From NCBI RefSeq assembly GCF_036323735.1, contig NC_086026.1:72380039-72444038 (forward strand): DNA of 64,000 nucleotides, written 5' to 3'. Shown piece after piece: positions 21,813 to 31,949 of this stretch. The position numbers and the translations under genes are program-made. Under the pieces are notes generated by a model. The model had not been told where the DNA came from, ran no database searches, and was given only the letters and a program-made list of their open reading frames with translations. The DNA is from Rattus norvegicus (taxonomy: Eukaryota > Chordata > Mammalia > Rodentia > Muridae). Positions within the stretch are counted from its first letter, which is position 1. Each line of letters begins with the position of its first letter.

Positions 21813-21973
21813 CCTGTGTATAGTTTCCACTGAAGCCAGGAGACAGCATCAAATGCCTTACATGTGAAGTTACAGGTGGTTTTAGTGAGTCTACATGGAT
21901 GCTGGAACCTGAACATGGGGCCTCTACAAGAGCATCAAGCACCCTTAACTGCTGAGCCATCTCTCCAGCTCCT
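21809..21973 (-). mobile_element. B2 SINE
   Basis: GGATGCTGGAACCTGAACAT, GAGCATCAAGCACCCTTAAC, ending GCTGAGCCATCTCTCCAGCT. Confidence 0.82.
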
Positions 21974-22179
21974 CAATTATTATCAATTTTCATTTCATTT
22001 CTATTTATACAAATTATACCTTGTAACCTTCTTCTTGAAAAGTTGGACATTGCTGATGGGGGTGAAGCCTTTTGGTTTTTTGTATTTTTTACCCTCTTGC
22101 TCCACTTTCACCTGCTCACAGACACTGGGGTGGTGGTGGTGGTTGTGCACACATGTGCGTGTACCCGTGTAATCAGATA

Positions 22180-22282
22180 GCATCTTCCCATGTAGCCCCA
22201 AGCTGCTGGCCTTGAACTGGTAACATCCAGGCTTGGCCTCTCTGTTGCTGTGTTCACAGGGGCACACCACCACATTCTGCAG
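22180..22282 (-). mobile_element. B1-like remnant
   Basis: CATGTAGCCCCAAGCTGCTG, GCCTTGAACTGGTAACATCC and GGGGCACACCACCACATTCT. Diverged. Confidence 0.5.
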
Positions 22283-23843
22283 CAAGAAGACATTTTTATC
22301 ATTTTTCTGCTCAAATGTTTTGCCCTTTCCTCTGTGTTTACATATCTACATTCTCCTGGAAAATGGACTCATCTTTATCTTTTGACAGCTAATCTCCTGG
22401 ACTGTGCCTGGAGTTTCCCCTTTCATTCATGATTGCTTTACAAGATGGGCCACATGTAAATAAGTGTGTCTATGAGATGGTTTATGAACCCTAAGAGGGA
22501 AAGGCATCACCCGGGGAAATGTCGTTATTAAACCCAAGGCTTTCAGAACAGTAGAGAGTACACATCAGCCGCTGTATCTGGCAGCTGGTTCTTCCTTCAG
22601 ACTTATGTCGGAGACGTATTCCGACCACCTTCTCTGGCTGCCAAACACTTTACATCAGGCCAGAGGCTGAGTGTGTAAGACAGAAAGAGCCTCTTAGAGA
22701 TCACCTCCAAGGTCCACACTAAAGATGACCCAGGGAGGAGTGAATACCCAGGATCACACAGCTGGGGAGAAACCCCCGCTTTCCCGAGCCCCAGGCCAGT
22801 GCCCTTCTTACATCACAGGGCCAGGGCTGCTTTTGCTTAGGAACGCTGCTCACAGGCCAACCTGTGTGCAATCCCCGAGAGCTGAGAGCTTGACCCTAGT
22901 TCAATCCTGTGTGTATATGCAAATACACACAGATGCTGTGGGGTGCGCCCAGGAGCAGAGCACAGAGCAGGCTCTTGGAGAGAGTTAAGGCTGAGGAGAC
23001 CTGGGAACATTAGGCTAGACAAGGACCAATGAGGGAGGGAATTCCAAGCACAGCAAATATGGGAGAGAAAAACAGGGCGGGTTTCAGAGGAGAGGTGGGT
23101 TTCAGGGTACTGGGCAACGCAGGGATAATTGCACTGAGTCCTGGTCTGGGCTTTCACTCCCTTGCCTGCCACTGAGAGCAGGTCTTGCTGCCCTCACGAG
23201 AGCATATATCCCCTGAAGAAAGACAGCTGGTCTCAGAACTGTACATCTTCTCCATGCCTGGAGAAGTCATGCTGCGTTATATTGCCACACTGTATTCCAC
23301 TATGTATTATTATGTTAGATTCCCTTGCTTTATATTGTAATTATATTATGTTATAGTACATTTCATTAGACTGCACATACAATACACACACATACACATA
23401 TGTACATACATGCATACGCGATATACTATAAAGGTACACAGCATTTCTCAGGGAATATGCAAACTCACAACAAAGCAAACTCCCCCTGCCGCCCACTCCT
23501 TTTGCTCCCTGGGGATGCTGTGCTTTCTCATTTGAGGAGCCACAATAATTGTCCGTTCGATTCTGTGTGTAGCGTGGCTGTGTCAGAAGTGACTTGGCAG
23601 CAGGCTCTGGGATGGAAACACCACACAGGACCTTGGAGAAGTTATTTTTACCCTGGAGAAAAATGTGACTTGCTGCCCCCAACACCATAACTCCCCCCCA
23701 AAAATCTACTGCATCCTCTCTAAATATTGACATGCCAACTGAAGCAACAGGAAGTGAGCTGCCCTCTCCCCGCCCCCCAATTAGCTAATCATTCGTAATT
23801 ATTTTTATTCCTTTTTTGGGTTAGAGTGCAAAGTAGTGCACTT
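22283..23843. other. Mostly single-copy sequence; possible MIR 22725-22815
   Basis: About 1.5 kb with no young repeats. CCAGGATCACACAGCTGGGG resembles a reverse MIR core. The 130-codon minus-strand frame at 23341-23733 has no recognisable domain. Confidence 0.4.
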
Positions 23844-23857
23844 CATTGTGACATTTC

Positions 23858-23959
23858 TTTTTTTTTTTTTCTTTTTCTTTTTTCCAGAGCTGGGGACTGA
23901 ACCCAGGGCCTTGCGCTTGCTAGGCAAGCACTCTACCACTGAGCTAAATCCCCAATCCC
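23858..23959 (-). mobile_element. ID SINE
   Basis: T-rich tail, GAACCCAGGGCCTTGCGCTT, CACTCTACCACTGAGCTAAA, ending CCCCAATCCC. Perfect 14-bp TSD CATTGTGACATTTC at 23844-23857 and 23960-23973. Confidence 0.96.
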
Positions 23960-24077
23960 CATTGTGACATTTCATTCACGTGTCTAACCATCCTTTGTTC
24001 TTATTCGTTCTTCTCTCCTAGATCCCTCCCCTAAATGGTCCCATCTTCCACAGATGTGTCCCCTTTTAATTCCATAT

Positions 24078-24252
24078 GTATTTTTTTAAAGATTTATTTA
24101 TTTTATTTATATGAGTATACTATCGCTGTCTTCAGACACACACACCGGAGGAGGGAATAGGTTGTGAGCCACCATGTGGTTGCTGGGAATTGAACTCAGG
24201 TCCTCTGGAAAAGCAGTCAGTGCTCTTAACCTCTGAACCATCTCTCCAGCCC
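24078..24252 (-). mobile_element. B2 SINE
   Basis: AAAGATTTATTTATTTTATT tail, CTGTCTTCAGACACACACAC, GTTGTGAGCCACCATGTGGT, ending CATCTCTCCAGCCC. Ten-base TSD with one mismatch: AATTCCATAT (24068) and AATTCCACAT (24253). Confidence 0.93.
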
Positions 24253-24262
24253 AATTCCACAT

Positions 24263-24478
24263 ATATTACAAACTCATTCTATTTTATGTGTTTGAGTGTT
24301 TCGCCTGCATATATGTATGCGTACCATTTGCACGCCTGGTACCAAGGGGAGACCAGAAGAGGACATCAGATCCCATTACAGATGGTTGTGAGCCACTATA
24401 TGGTTGCTGGGAATTGAACCCAGGTCCTTTGGAAGAACAGCCAGTGAGTGCTCTTAACCCCTGTGTCTCTCCAGCTCT
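24263..24478 (-). mobile_element. B2 SINE (second, adjacent)
   Basis: GAGTGTTTCGCCTGCATATA, GATGGTTGTGAGCCACTATA, GAACCCAGGTCCTTTGGAAG, ending GTGTCTCTCCAGCTC. Same orientation as its neighbour but a different B2 subtype. Confidence 0.88.
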
Positions 24479-24639
24479 GTCGTGTGTTTCTTCATGGTAG
24501 ACAGTCATTCTGCCTGGGGTAAGAAGGAAACTCAAAGCATTTCCCTGAGGCTGACGATGTTGACTCTTCCGCTCCCCAGAAAACTGTGTCAGCTATGGAC
24601 TATTGATTGATAATGATGAGTTTCATTATATTTTCTATA

Positions 24640-25025
24640 AATATTTCATCTCTATTTCCTCTATCTGATGTCAAAGCTTTTTCTACATTCTGTGTGGGCT
24701 GTCTCTTCACTCTGGTGTGTTTTTGTTGTTGTTGGTGGTGGTGGTGGTGGTAGTGGTGGCCGTGGTGTGCACAGACTTCTTAATTTCTCATAACCCCCTT
24801 TGTCAATGACTTGGACTATTTCCTATGCTATCAGAGTCTGTTTCAGAATGTCCTTGCCTGTGAGAACGTTTGAAGTGTTTTCCTCATCTTTTCTTCTGGC
24901 AGGTTCAGTTTGGGGACTTGTCATAAGAAGGTCTTAGAGTAATGTTGAATTGGTCTTTGCACAGGACTAGAGATATGGATCTAACTTCATTTTTCTATAT
25001 CCAGTCATGCGGTTTTCCTGATTCC
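24640..25025 (-). mobile_element. LINE-1 ORF2 remnant, reverse strand
   Basis: GGGCTGTCTCTTCACTCTGG is a typical L1 ORF2 complement, as are the CCCCTTTGTCAATGACTTGG region and CTAACTTCATTTTTCTATAT with CCAGTCATGCGGTTTTCCTG. A GTT/GGT simple repeat (24721-24765) lies inside. Old and diverged. Confidence 0.72.
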
Positions 25026-25029
25026 TTAA

Positions 25030-25120
25030 AATTTACCTATTTTTGCTGGTGTGGATTGAACCTTAAGCCTGAGCAGGCTGGGTAAGCATGCTACTAATGA
25101 AGCCCACTCCCCGCTCTGTT
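25030..25120 (-). mobile_element. ID-like/B4 remnant
   Basis: GGATTGAACCTTAAGCCTGA and GGGTAAGCATGCTACTAATG with CCCACTCCCC: an old tRNA-like SINE complement. Confidence 0.45.
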
Positions 25121-25424
25121 AGCAAAACCTTTAACAAAGTAAGAACAAGTGAGGTCTATGAGAGAAGTACTCATGAAGTACTTACCTTAAAATGTTCATA
25201 CCCCTAGGCAATAAGTACTATTTCTATGAAGGTGTCCAAAGGACCCCTCTGAAATACAGATCGCTGAATGTGAATGTCTGCTTCAGGATTATTTACCATA
25301 GATGAAAATGAGAAACATTAGAAACATCCAGCATGAAGGTCACCGTGAGTCGTTTACAGAGCACCTAGCCAGTGTGACACAGTCGGTGAGCCTTCCAAGC
25401 CTTGTTTACATAAGAGCTTCTGTT
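25121..25424. other. Unassigned
   Basis: About 300 bp. GGATTATTTACCATAGATGA near 25287 faintly resembles an old L1, not enough to call. Confidence 0.3.
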
Positions 25425-25550
25425 TGTTTTGGTTTGGACTTTTCATATTTTTTAAAAGAGGGCATCAGATCCCCTTGAGCTAGAGCTCTGGGAGCCAAAC
25501 TCAGATTGCCTGGAAGAGCTGCAAACCCTGGCGAGCCGTCTTTCCAGCCC
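25425..25550 (-). mobile_element. B2 SINE, truncated
   Basis: GAGGGCATCAGATCCCCTTG, GAGCCAAACTCAGATTGCCT, ending CGAGCCGTCTTTCCAGCCC. Confidence 0.8.
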
Positions 25551-25672
25551 AGATTTTTCAGATTTTTGAGTCTCACTATGTAACCTACTCTGACTGGCCT
25601 CAAACTCTCATTTCTCCTGGCTCAGCCTTCCGAGTGCTGGGAGTACAGGAGTGGCTCTCTGTCCCTGGCTTT
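25551..25672 (-). mobile_element. B1 SINE, diverged
   Basis: GAGTCTCACTATGTAACCTA, CTGGCCTCAAACTCTCATTT, CCTTCCGAGTGCTGGGAGTA. Confidence 0.72.
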
Positions 25673-25689
25673 ACAAGAATTCGGGGTCT

Positions 25690-25825
25690 GGTATGATTAC
25701 CCATGTCAGGAATTGTAATCCTAGCACTCAGGAGGCTGAGGCAAGAGGATTTCAGACCTCAGTCTTTGCTACGTGGTAAGTCTTAGATCACACAGCGAGG
25801 GCCAGTCTCAAAAAGAAAAAAAGCA
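25690..25825 (+). mobile_element. B1-like SINE, diverged
   Basis: ATTGTAATCCTAGCACTCAG, GAGGCTGAGGCAAGAGGATT, A-rich tail at 25808-25824. Confidence 0.65.
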
Positions 25826-26136
25826 TTCGTATGGTCTGTTTATCCCTAAATAATTCAGTATGTTTTTTCTAAAAACAAAGCCTTTTTATATAATAATAAC
25901 CAAAATCAAGAAATGGGTCATGATATGATTTCATTATTGAATACACAGAACATGTCATCATTATCCCCCAAATGACCTTCAAAGGAAGAGGGAAAAATGG
26001 ATTTGCTAGTATTTCTTCTATTTGTTTGACTCTAATATAAAAATCCAGGATCACACATAGTTCTGGGTCACCATGTGGTACCTAATAAGCTTCTCATGTC
26101 TTTCTTCTTCGTGAGCTTAGTAATTTGTACATGTTT
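25826..26136. other. Unassigned A/T-rich sequence
   Basis: No recognised feature. Confidence 0.3.
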
Positions 26137-26197
26137 TGGTGCTAAGGACTTGCACATGCTAGAGTGTGTGTTCTGTCACTAAGCTTCATTCCCAGCC
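26137..26197 (-). mobile_element. ID-like remnant
   Basis: GTGCTAAGGACTTGCACATG then CTGTCACTAAGCTTCATTCC and CAGCC. Confidence 0.5.
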
Positions 26198-26215
26198 TCA
26201 TCTGGGTACTTTCAA

Positions 26216-26594
26216 AAGTGTGTGTGTATGTATGTGAGTATGTGTGTGTGTGTATGTGTGTATGTGTGTGTATGTGAGTATGTGTGTGTATGTGTGTGTA
26301 TGTGAGTATGTGTGTGTGTGTGTATGTGAGTATGTGTGTGTATGTGTGTGTATGTGAGTATGTGTGTGTGTGTGAGTGTGTGTCTGTGTATGTGTGTGTA
26401 TGTGAGTATGTGTGTGTATGTGAGTATGTGTCTGTGTATGTGTGTGTATGTGTGTATGTGTGTGTATATGTGAGTGTGTGTGTATGTGTGTGTATATGTG
26501 AGTATGTGTGTGTATGTGTATGTGTATGTGAGTGTGTGTATGTATGTGTGTATGTGAGTGTGAGTGAGTGTGTGTGTGTGTGTGTGTGTGTGAA
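26216..26594. repeat. GT/TATG/GAGT microsatellite array
   Basis: About 380 bp of TGTGTGTATG and TGTGAGTATG units. Frames of 106-168 codons over it (His/Thr- or Cys/Val-rich) are artefacts. Confidence 0.96.
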
Positions 26595-26722
26595 GGGCAT
26601 CTGATCTCCTGAAGCTGGAGTTGCCAGCGGTTGTGAGCTGCCCAGTATGGATGGTGGGAGTCAAACTCAGGTCCCCTGGAAGAGCAACAAATGTTCTTAG
26701 CCACAGAGAACCTCTCCAGCCC
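26595..26722 (-). mobile_element. B2 SINE, 3' part replaced by GT array
   Basis: GGGCATCTGATCTCCTGAAG, GGTTGTGAGCTGCCCAGTAT, ending CAGAGAACCTCTCCAGCCC. The adjoining array sits where the A-rich tail should be. Confidence 0.82.
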
Positions 26723-27009
26723 TCATCTAGGAACTCTGAGTAGCACGGGACATGTATTCAGAAGAATGTCCCTCAGATCAGGCTTGCCATTTGTGCTTCC
26801 TCATGATTAGATTCCAGGGATACATTCTTGTCAGATATGTGAGCAAGGAGATGGTGTATCCTTCAAGTCAGGGGACACACAACTCCAATTACCTGCTTAG
26901 GGTGGTTGGTGGCTCCCAGTTTTCTTCAATATAAACTTATACTGCTTTCTCTATAATTAATAAGGATCTTATAGCGAGATGCTTTGAAGATATTCATTAT
27001 TCTGTGTCT

Positions 27010-27025
27010 TGTGGAGTGTGCGTGC

Positions 27026-27070
<45 letters not shown>
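27010..27070. repeat. (GT)n microsatellite
   Basis: GTGCGTGCGTGC start, then an uninterrupted GT run of roughly 40 bp. Confidence 0.95.
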
Positions 27071-27177
27071 GGATCAAATCCAAGGCCTTATGCATGGTAC
27101 ACATACTTTCTCCCATTTAAAGTATGTTAATGTTTTACACAGTAGTTTGGAATTGTTGATGTCTTAAGCTTGACTTT

Positions 27178-27320
27178 CCTTTGTTTTGTTTTGTTTTGTT
27201 TTTGTTTGTTCTGTTCTGTTTGTTTGTTTGTTTGTTTGTTTTGAGATAGGGCTTCTCTGTATAGCCCTGGCTGGCCATCGTGATCCACCTGCCCCTGTCC
27301 CGAGTGCTAGGATTAAAGAC
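27178..27320 (-). mobile_element. B1 SINE, internally deleted, TTTG-rich tail
   Basis: Tail of TTTTG/TTTG units (27179-27240), GATAGGGCTTCTCTGTATAG, then a jump from CTGGCTGGCC to GTGATCCACCTGCCCC, removing the central block. Confidence 0.8.
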
Positions 27321-27324
27321 AATT

Positions 27325-27535
27325 TTTCTTTGTTTTAAAGACTTACTTATTTTAATTATATGTATGTTTGTGAGTATATGCACATGAGTGTGGGTGTCAT
27401 CTGAAGTCAGAAGAGATGTCAGATTCCCCTGGAGCTGGAGCTGTGAGTCTCCAGTGTGGGTGTTGGGAACTGGACTTAGGTCCTCTGTAAGAGCAAAAAG
27501 TTCTCTTAATGCTGAGTTATCTCTTCAATCTTTTT
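27325..27535 (-). mobile_element. B2 SINE
   Basis: TTAAAGACTTACTTATTTTA, AGATGTCAGATTCCCCTGGA, GGAACTGGACTTAGGTCCTC, ending TGAGTTATCTCTTCAATC. Confidence 0.82.
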
Positions 27536-27539
27536 ATCT

Positions 27540-27543
27540 TTTC

Positions 27544-27580
<37 letters not shown>

Positions 27581-27655
27581 ATCTCTCTTCCTTTCTTTCT
27601 ACCTGTCTGTCTTCTATCCATTCTTTTTCTTTCTTTCTTTTTTTTTCTTGTACAC
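27540..27655. repeat. (TC)n and T/C-rich tract
   Basis: TC run at 27551-27580, then TTTC/CTTT units. Confidence 0.92.
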
Positions 27656-27663
27656 AAAAACAG

Positions 27664-27835
27664 AATCTCAACCCCACATGGTGGCGCATGCCTTTGATCC
27701 CAGCACTTGGGAAACAGAGACAAGAGGAATTCTGTGTGTTCAAGGCCAACCTAGTCTACATCGAGAGTTAAAGGACTACATAGAGAGACCCTTCCTCAAA
27801 CAAAACACAACAAAAACAAAGACAGAAGCAAAACC
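27664..27835 (+). mobile_element. B1 SINE
   Basis: CACATGGTGGCGCATGCCTT, GATCCCAGCACTTGGGAAAC, GTTCAAGGCCAACCTAGTCT, and an AACAAA-rich tail. Confidence 0.85.
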
Positions 27836-27945
27836 CAGGGTCTCATGTAGCCCAGGTTAGCCTCAAACTCACAGTGTAGGCAAAGCTGGTCTTGATTTGC
27901 TGATCCTCCTGCTTCTACCTCTAAATTAGAATTAAAGGCTTGTGC
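27836..27945 (-). mobile_element. B1 SINE, diverged
   Basis: CAGGGTCTCATGTAGCCCAG, CCTGCTTCTACCTCTAAATT, GAATTAAAGGCTTGTGCT. It abuts the preceding plus-strand B1, forming an inverted B1 pair. Confidence 0.65.
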
Positions 27946-27984
27946 TGATTCCAAATGGTAATTTTAAAAAAAATGTATCAACTG

Positions 27985-28072
27985 ACTATGGAAAACTCTC
28001 TCCCTCACTCTCCTTTCCTTCCCTCCTCTCTCTGTCCCTCTCTCTCCCCCCTTTCTTCCCCTCCCCCACCAT
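27985..28072. repeat. Pyrimidine-rich tract
   Basis: CTCTCTCCCTCACTCTCC and CTCCTCTCTCTGTCCCTC-type sequence. Confidence 0.85.
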
Positions 28073-28404
28073 CCTGGGAACTCCTAATCCTCTGGCCTCA
28101 GTCTCAAGTCCTGGGCCCACAGGTGTCCACCACCACGACTGCCCATGCACTCACTGGTAAAACATAAGCACGGTTCTGATGAACCTTTACTCTGTGAGTT
28201 GTAATCATGACTTATTTTTAATGGACTTTACTTTTTCTTATTTATTTTAGTATTATTTAAGCTGGCCCCTGCACTTGTTTCCTGGACTGACCATTTCTCC
28301 AAGGAAAGCTTGCTTATAGTTAGTACATAATGGTTTATACAAACCGAGATTGAGCAACAGGTTTGCTCTTTCGTTTATGGCCTTGTTAGGAAGCAGAGGT
28401 GGGG

Positions 28405-28735
28405 AACGCACACTCACTCACTCACACACACACACACACACACACATACACACACATACTCATGCAACTCACCTACGCTCACTTGTACACTCATGTACAC
28501 TCGCACTCACTTGTACATACTCACACGCTCATACTCATTCATACTCACTTGCACACTAACATACTCACTCATACTTACACACACACTCACGAAACTCACC
28601 CACACTCACTTGTACACTCATGTACACTCACACTCATTTGTACATACACGCTCATACTCACTCATACTCACTTGCACACTAACATACTTACTCATACTTA
28701 CACACACACACACACACACACACACACCAAATGTA
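28405..28735. repeat. CACT/CA array containing a 127-bp tandem duplication
   Basis: CA run at 28423-28450, then CTCACTTGTACACTCATGTA-type sequence at about 28464-28590 repeated 127 bp further on at about 28591-28715, ending in a second CA run (28700-28727). Copies differ at a few sites. Confidence 0.93.
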
Positions 28736-28749
28736 ATTTTTAAAAAATA

Positions 28750-28830
28750 ATGTTTTCAAGGTGATGGGCATCAAATCCAGGACCTCGTGCATGCTAGGCC
28801 AGCACTTTACCCTGGATTACAACCCAGGCT
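28750..28830 (-). mobile_element. ID-like remnant
   Basis: GGCATCAAATCCAGGACCTC, GTGCATGCTAGGCCAGCACT, TACAACCCAGGC. Confidence 0.6.
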
Positions 28831-29044
28831 AGAAATATGTTTTTAATAGACTATCAGCAGGAAAATTACAGAGTGCAGACTGAGCCCACTCCCATCCCTG
28901 GGAAGATAAAATGTAATCAAAACCAAGCAGGAGTTTCCTTGTGGTCCATGGGAAGGGAAGCAGGGCATGATGAACTAAGAGGAGGAGTCTGCACTGGGGT
29001 GGCTGAAGCCAGCTGCCTGTGGGAAGGAGTAAGGCCATCACGAA

Positions 29045-29515
29045 TCATGGCCAGAGGTGATGAGATGGCTCGAACAGAGAAGTGGACCTAAGTTCAATCC
29101 CTGAAACTCACAAAGAAACACACACCACCATCGGGTGTGGCAATCTGCTGTCTGCAACCCCAGAGTGGAGGAAATGGGAACCGGCGGGTCCCAGGTGCTC
29201 CTAAACAGGCCGTTCAACTTACTTGGTAAGCCTCAGGTCATTGGGTTACCCCATCTTTTTTAAAAAAGATAAAAGGATGGATAATACCAGAGGAATGATA
29301 CCTGTGGTCCTCTGACCTCCGAATGCATTTGTTGTTGTTTTTTTGTTTTTTGTTTTTTGTTTTTCTTTTCTTTTTTTTCAGAGCTGGGGACCGAACCCAG
29401 GGCCTTGCGCTTGCTAGGCAAGCGCTCTACCACTGAGCCAAATCCCCAACCCCTCCGAATGCATTTGTACACACGTGCACATGTACATGCACACACACAT
29501 CCACACAGTAACAAG
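29045..29515 (+). mobile_element. B3/B2-like SINE interrupted by an ID
   Basis: Head GTGATGAGATGGCTCGAACA and AAGTTCAATCCCTGAAACTC. Its 3' part (GTGGTCCTCTGACCTCCG, then ACACACGTGCACATGTACAT) is split by the ID at 29333-29453. The middle is diverged, so this could be two SINEs. Confidence 0.5.
29333..29453 (-). mobile_element. ID SINE nested in an older SINE
   Basis: TTTTTG/TTTTC tail, CAGAGCTGGGGACCGAACCC, CTAGGCAAGCGCTCTACCAC, ending CCCCAACCCC. TSD TCCGAATGCATTTGT at 29318-29332 and 29454-29468. Confidence 0.95.
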
Positions 29516-29739
29516 GACCCTTGGGTGTAAGGGTGTGCACTGAAGGGCCATCGAGCTTTAGGAGGAAAGAGAAACACCAAGCCTGAGAGAGCAGCTGCTG
29601 AGGTTCCCACTCTGCGATGGCCCTGCCTCTCAAAACAGGAGCACAAGGTCCAGGGGCTGCATGGTATGTCCTTCCACAGAGGTTGCACAGCCAAAGGCAG
29701 CTGCCAGCCTGCACGACATGACAACTACAGAAATCCACG

Positions 29740-29870
29740 AATGCTGGCTGGGGCCATAGCTCACTTGCTAGAGTGCTGCCCTCCAATACACAAGCCCTAG
29801 GCTCGGTACTCAGGGTCAGAAGTTCAAGGTCATCGTTGGCCACAAAGCCAGTCTGAGGCCTGTCTGAGTT
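29740..29870 (+). mobile_element. ID_B1-like SINE
   Basis: GGCTGGGGCCATAGCTCACT, CCTAGGCTCGGTACTCAGGG, then AGAAGTTCAAGGTCATCGTT from the B1-like part. Confidence 0.62.
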
Positions 29871-30079
29871 AAGAGGATTACTGGGCATAAAACACTTATG
29901 AGACCCAGACGAAAGGACGCTCTGGGAGGAAGGAAAACTAATTGAATATAAAAGAGGAATGGGTGAACAAGTTCTCAGGACAATGAAGAAGAGGACTTCA
30001 TCCAGGAGACAGAAATGGCTGGCTGCAGCTAAATAACTCGGAAGATTTATTTACACAGGAAGATAAAAATTGTTGAAAT

Positions 30080-30325
30080 ACAGACAGTAGTGGTGAATGC
30101 CTTAATCCTGGCACTCAGGAGGCAGAGGCAGGTGGATCTTAGAGTTCAAGGACAACCTGGTCTACAGAGCTGGTCTACAGACCAAACTCCAGGACAGCCC
30201 GGTCCACACAGAGAAACCCTGAGGCCAAGGCAGGAGGATTTCTGAGGTCCAGGCCAGCCTAGTCTACAGTGTGAACTCCAGGACAGCTAAGGATATACAG
30301 AAAAACCCTGCTTCGAAAAGCAAAA
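30080..30325 (+). mobile_element. Two B1 units in tandem
   Basis: A nearly complete B1 (30087-30221: CCTTAATCCTGGCACTCAGG, GAAACCCTG) is followed at once by a second unit lacking the 5' end (GAGGCCAAGGCAGGAGGATT to ACCCTGCTTCG). The first carries a short internal repeat of CTGGTCTACAGA. Confidence 0.82.
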
Positions 30326-30534
30326 ACAAACAAGAAACACACAGACGTTTCCTGAAAAGGAAGTCATAAAAGAATTTCCAGAGTCTAAGATTTCAAATAT
30401 TGGCAAATGAACGTGTACAGAAATATCCTAGTTTTTAAAAGCTTCATGTTAATATTTTGGCCTTAATTGGGTGAGATACTGGTTAAAGTCTTAAAAATAA
30501 TATCTGCATACATGAATTGAAAATGAATGTTAAG

Positions 30535-30720
30535 GGGCGGGAGACATGACAAAGCAGTTAAGAGCGCCTGCTGCTCTTGAAGAAGTCCTGGGTTTAGTTC
30601 CCAGCATCCACACCTGGCAGTTCACAGACACCTGGAATTCTTGCAGCCGAGGAGTCAAAATATTCAACCTCCTCTTCTGATCTCTGGGGGTGCCTTCACA
30701 CACACAATGTGGTTTTTAAA
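30535..30720 (+). mobile_element. B2/B3 SINE
   Basis: GGGCGGGAGACATGACAAAG, CAGTTAAGAGCGCCTGCTGC, GGGTTTAGTTCCCAGCATCC. Confidence 0.8.
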
Positions 30721-30739
30721 GAAAATGGTTTCTAATAAT

Positions 30740-31330
30740 GGAAATGAACTCATGTCCCTGGTCATTTGGGAAATGCAAATCAAAGTCGGAAGTTACCCCC
30801 TCACGCCCTCTGGGCTGGTTATTATTTTTCTAAAGTCAGACAATAACAGGTATTGGCAAGTATGTAAGAGAACTGGAAACCTCCCGCCTCACTGCTGGGA
30901 TTCTGAAAAGATGCAGCCACTCAGGAAAAGAGTTTGGCTATTGCTCAACATGTTAAGTATTAAATTACTAAGTTACTGTATGCTCCAGCCATTCCACTGC
31001 TGGTACGCATCCAAGAAAATGGAAAACATATGCTCAAACAAAAAAAATATCCATACATAAACGTTCATAGCAGCATCATTCTAACAGTTGGAAAAAGAAA
31101 ACAACACACGTGTCCATCAGCTGGCGAATGGGTAAAAATAATTGTGAGGGCCTTTTACTCAGCCATAAAGGGGATGAAGGATGCATACATGCTAAGACAC
31201 GCATAGATGTGAAAAGAACATGCCAAGGAGGAGTCAGACCCAGTGTGTCATGTATGTTCCTGTTTCTATGTGATTTTCCCAGGAGGCAAATCCATGGGCA
31301 GGACAAGCAGAATAAGTAATGGCTGTCAGC
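30740..31330 (+). pseudogene. Old LINE-1 ORF2/3' remnant
   Basis: Translation shows IWEMQIKVGSYPLTPSG, SDNNRYWQVCKRTGNLPPHC and EKMQPLRKRVWLLL, an eroded ORF2 C-terminus (compare IREMQIKTT...HLTPVRM in the L1 at 11.6 kb). It continues through TTCATAGCAGCATCATTCTA and GTCCATCAGCTGGCGAATGG. Older than the 11.6-kb copy, probably an L1M-class relic. Confidence 0.75.
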
Positions 31331-31414
31331 ATCAAGAGGGAGGGGTTACAGCATGTCTGCTAATATCATCGGGATTTCATTTGTGGGTGATGAAAATGTT
31401 TTAACTCAGGGCAG

Positions 31415-31589
31415 AAGTTACAAGGGCTTCTTGCTCTTCTTACAGAGGACTTGAGCTTGGTTCCCCGTACCCATAACAGGTGGCTCACAACCTCCTGTAA
31501 GGCAAGCTCCAGGGGATCTGCTGCCTGGTGACCTCTCCTGGCCTCTGTCAGTACAGCATGAGTGTTTTCTCTCCCACTCTCTGTCTCTG

Positions 31590-31640
<51 letters not shown>
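31415..31640 (+). mobile_element. B2/B3 SINE, 5'-truncated, ending in (CA)n
   Basis: CTTGCTCTTCTTACAGAGGA, GGTGGCTCACAACCTCCTGT, CTCCAGGGGATCTGCTGCC, then a CA run at 31591-31639. Confidence 0.8.
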
Positions 31641-31642
<2 letters not shown>

Positions 31643-31789
31643 CCCCACAAACTGTATGTCAACCAACCCAGAGAGGCATCGTCTCCCGGTCCTGTGGTCT
31701 GAAGGCTGCGGAGGAGGATCTTCCCTCCCGCTAGCATCTGATGATCGCCAGCTCTCCTCGATGTTCTTTGTCTCTGACGTATTCCTCCA

Positions 31790-31880
31790 TCCTTAGGCCA
31801 AGACAGGAATTCAAAAGTTCAAGGTCATCCTCGGCTACACATCGATACAGGAGACCTTGCCTCAAAAAAAAAAAAAAAGT
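31790..31880 (+). mobile_element. B1/ID_B1 3' fragment
   Basis: CAAAAGTTCAAGGTCATCCT, CGGCTACACATCGATACAGG, GACCTTGCCTC and an A tail. Confidence 0.65.
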
Positions 31881-31949
31881 AGAAAAGAATGAGATAGATA
31901 CCTAATAGGGCATCAACTAAGTGAAATTAAACAGTTGCTACACAACAAC

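Noticed and set aside
26142..26704. Overlapping 150-168 codon frames
   Set aside because: All three minus-strand frames stay open over the same GT array, which is diagnostic of simple sequence.
28405..28735. CRISPR-like regular spacing
   Set aside because: This is a vertebrate CACT microsatellite with one 127-bp duplication; no direct repeat/unique spacer alternation.
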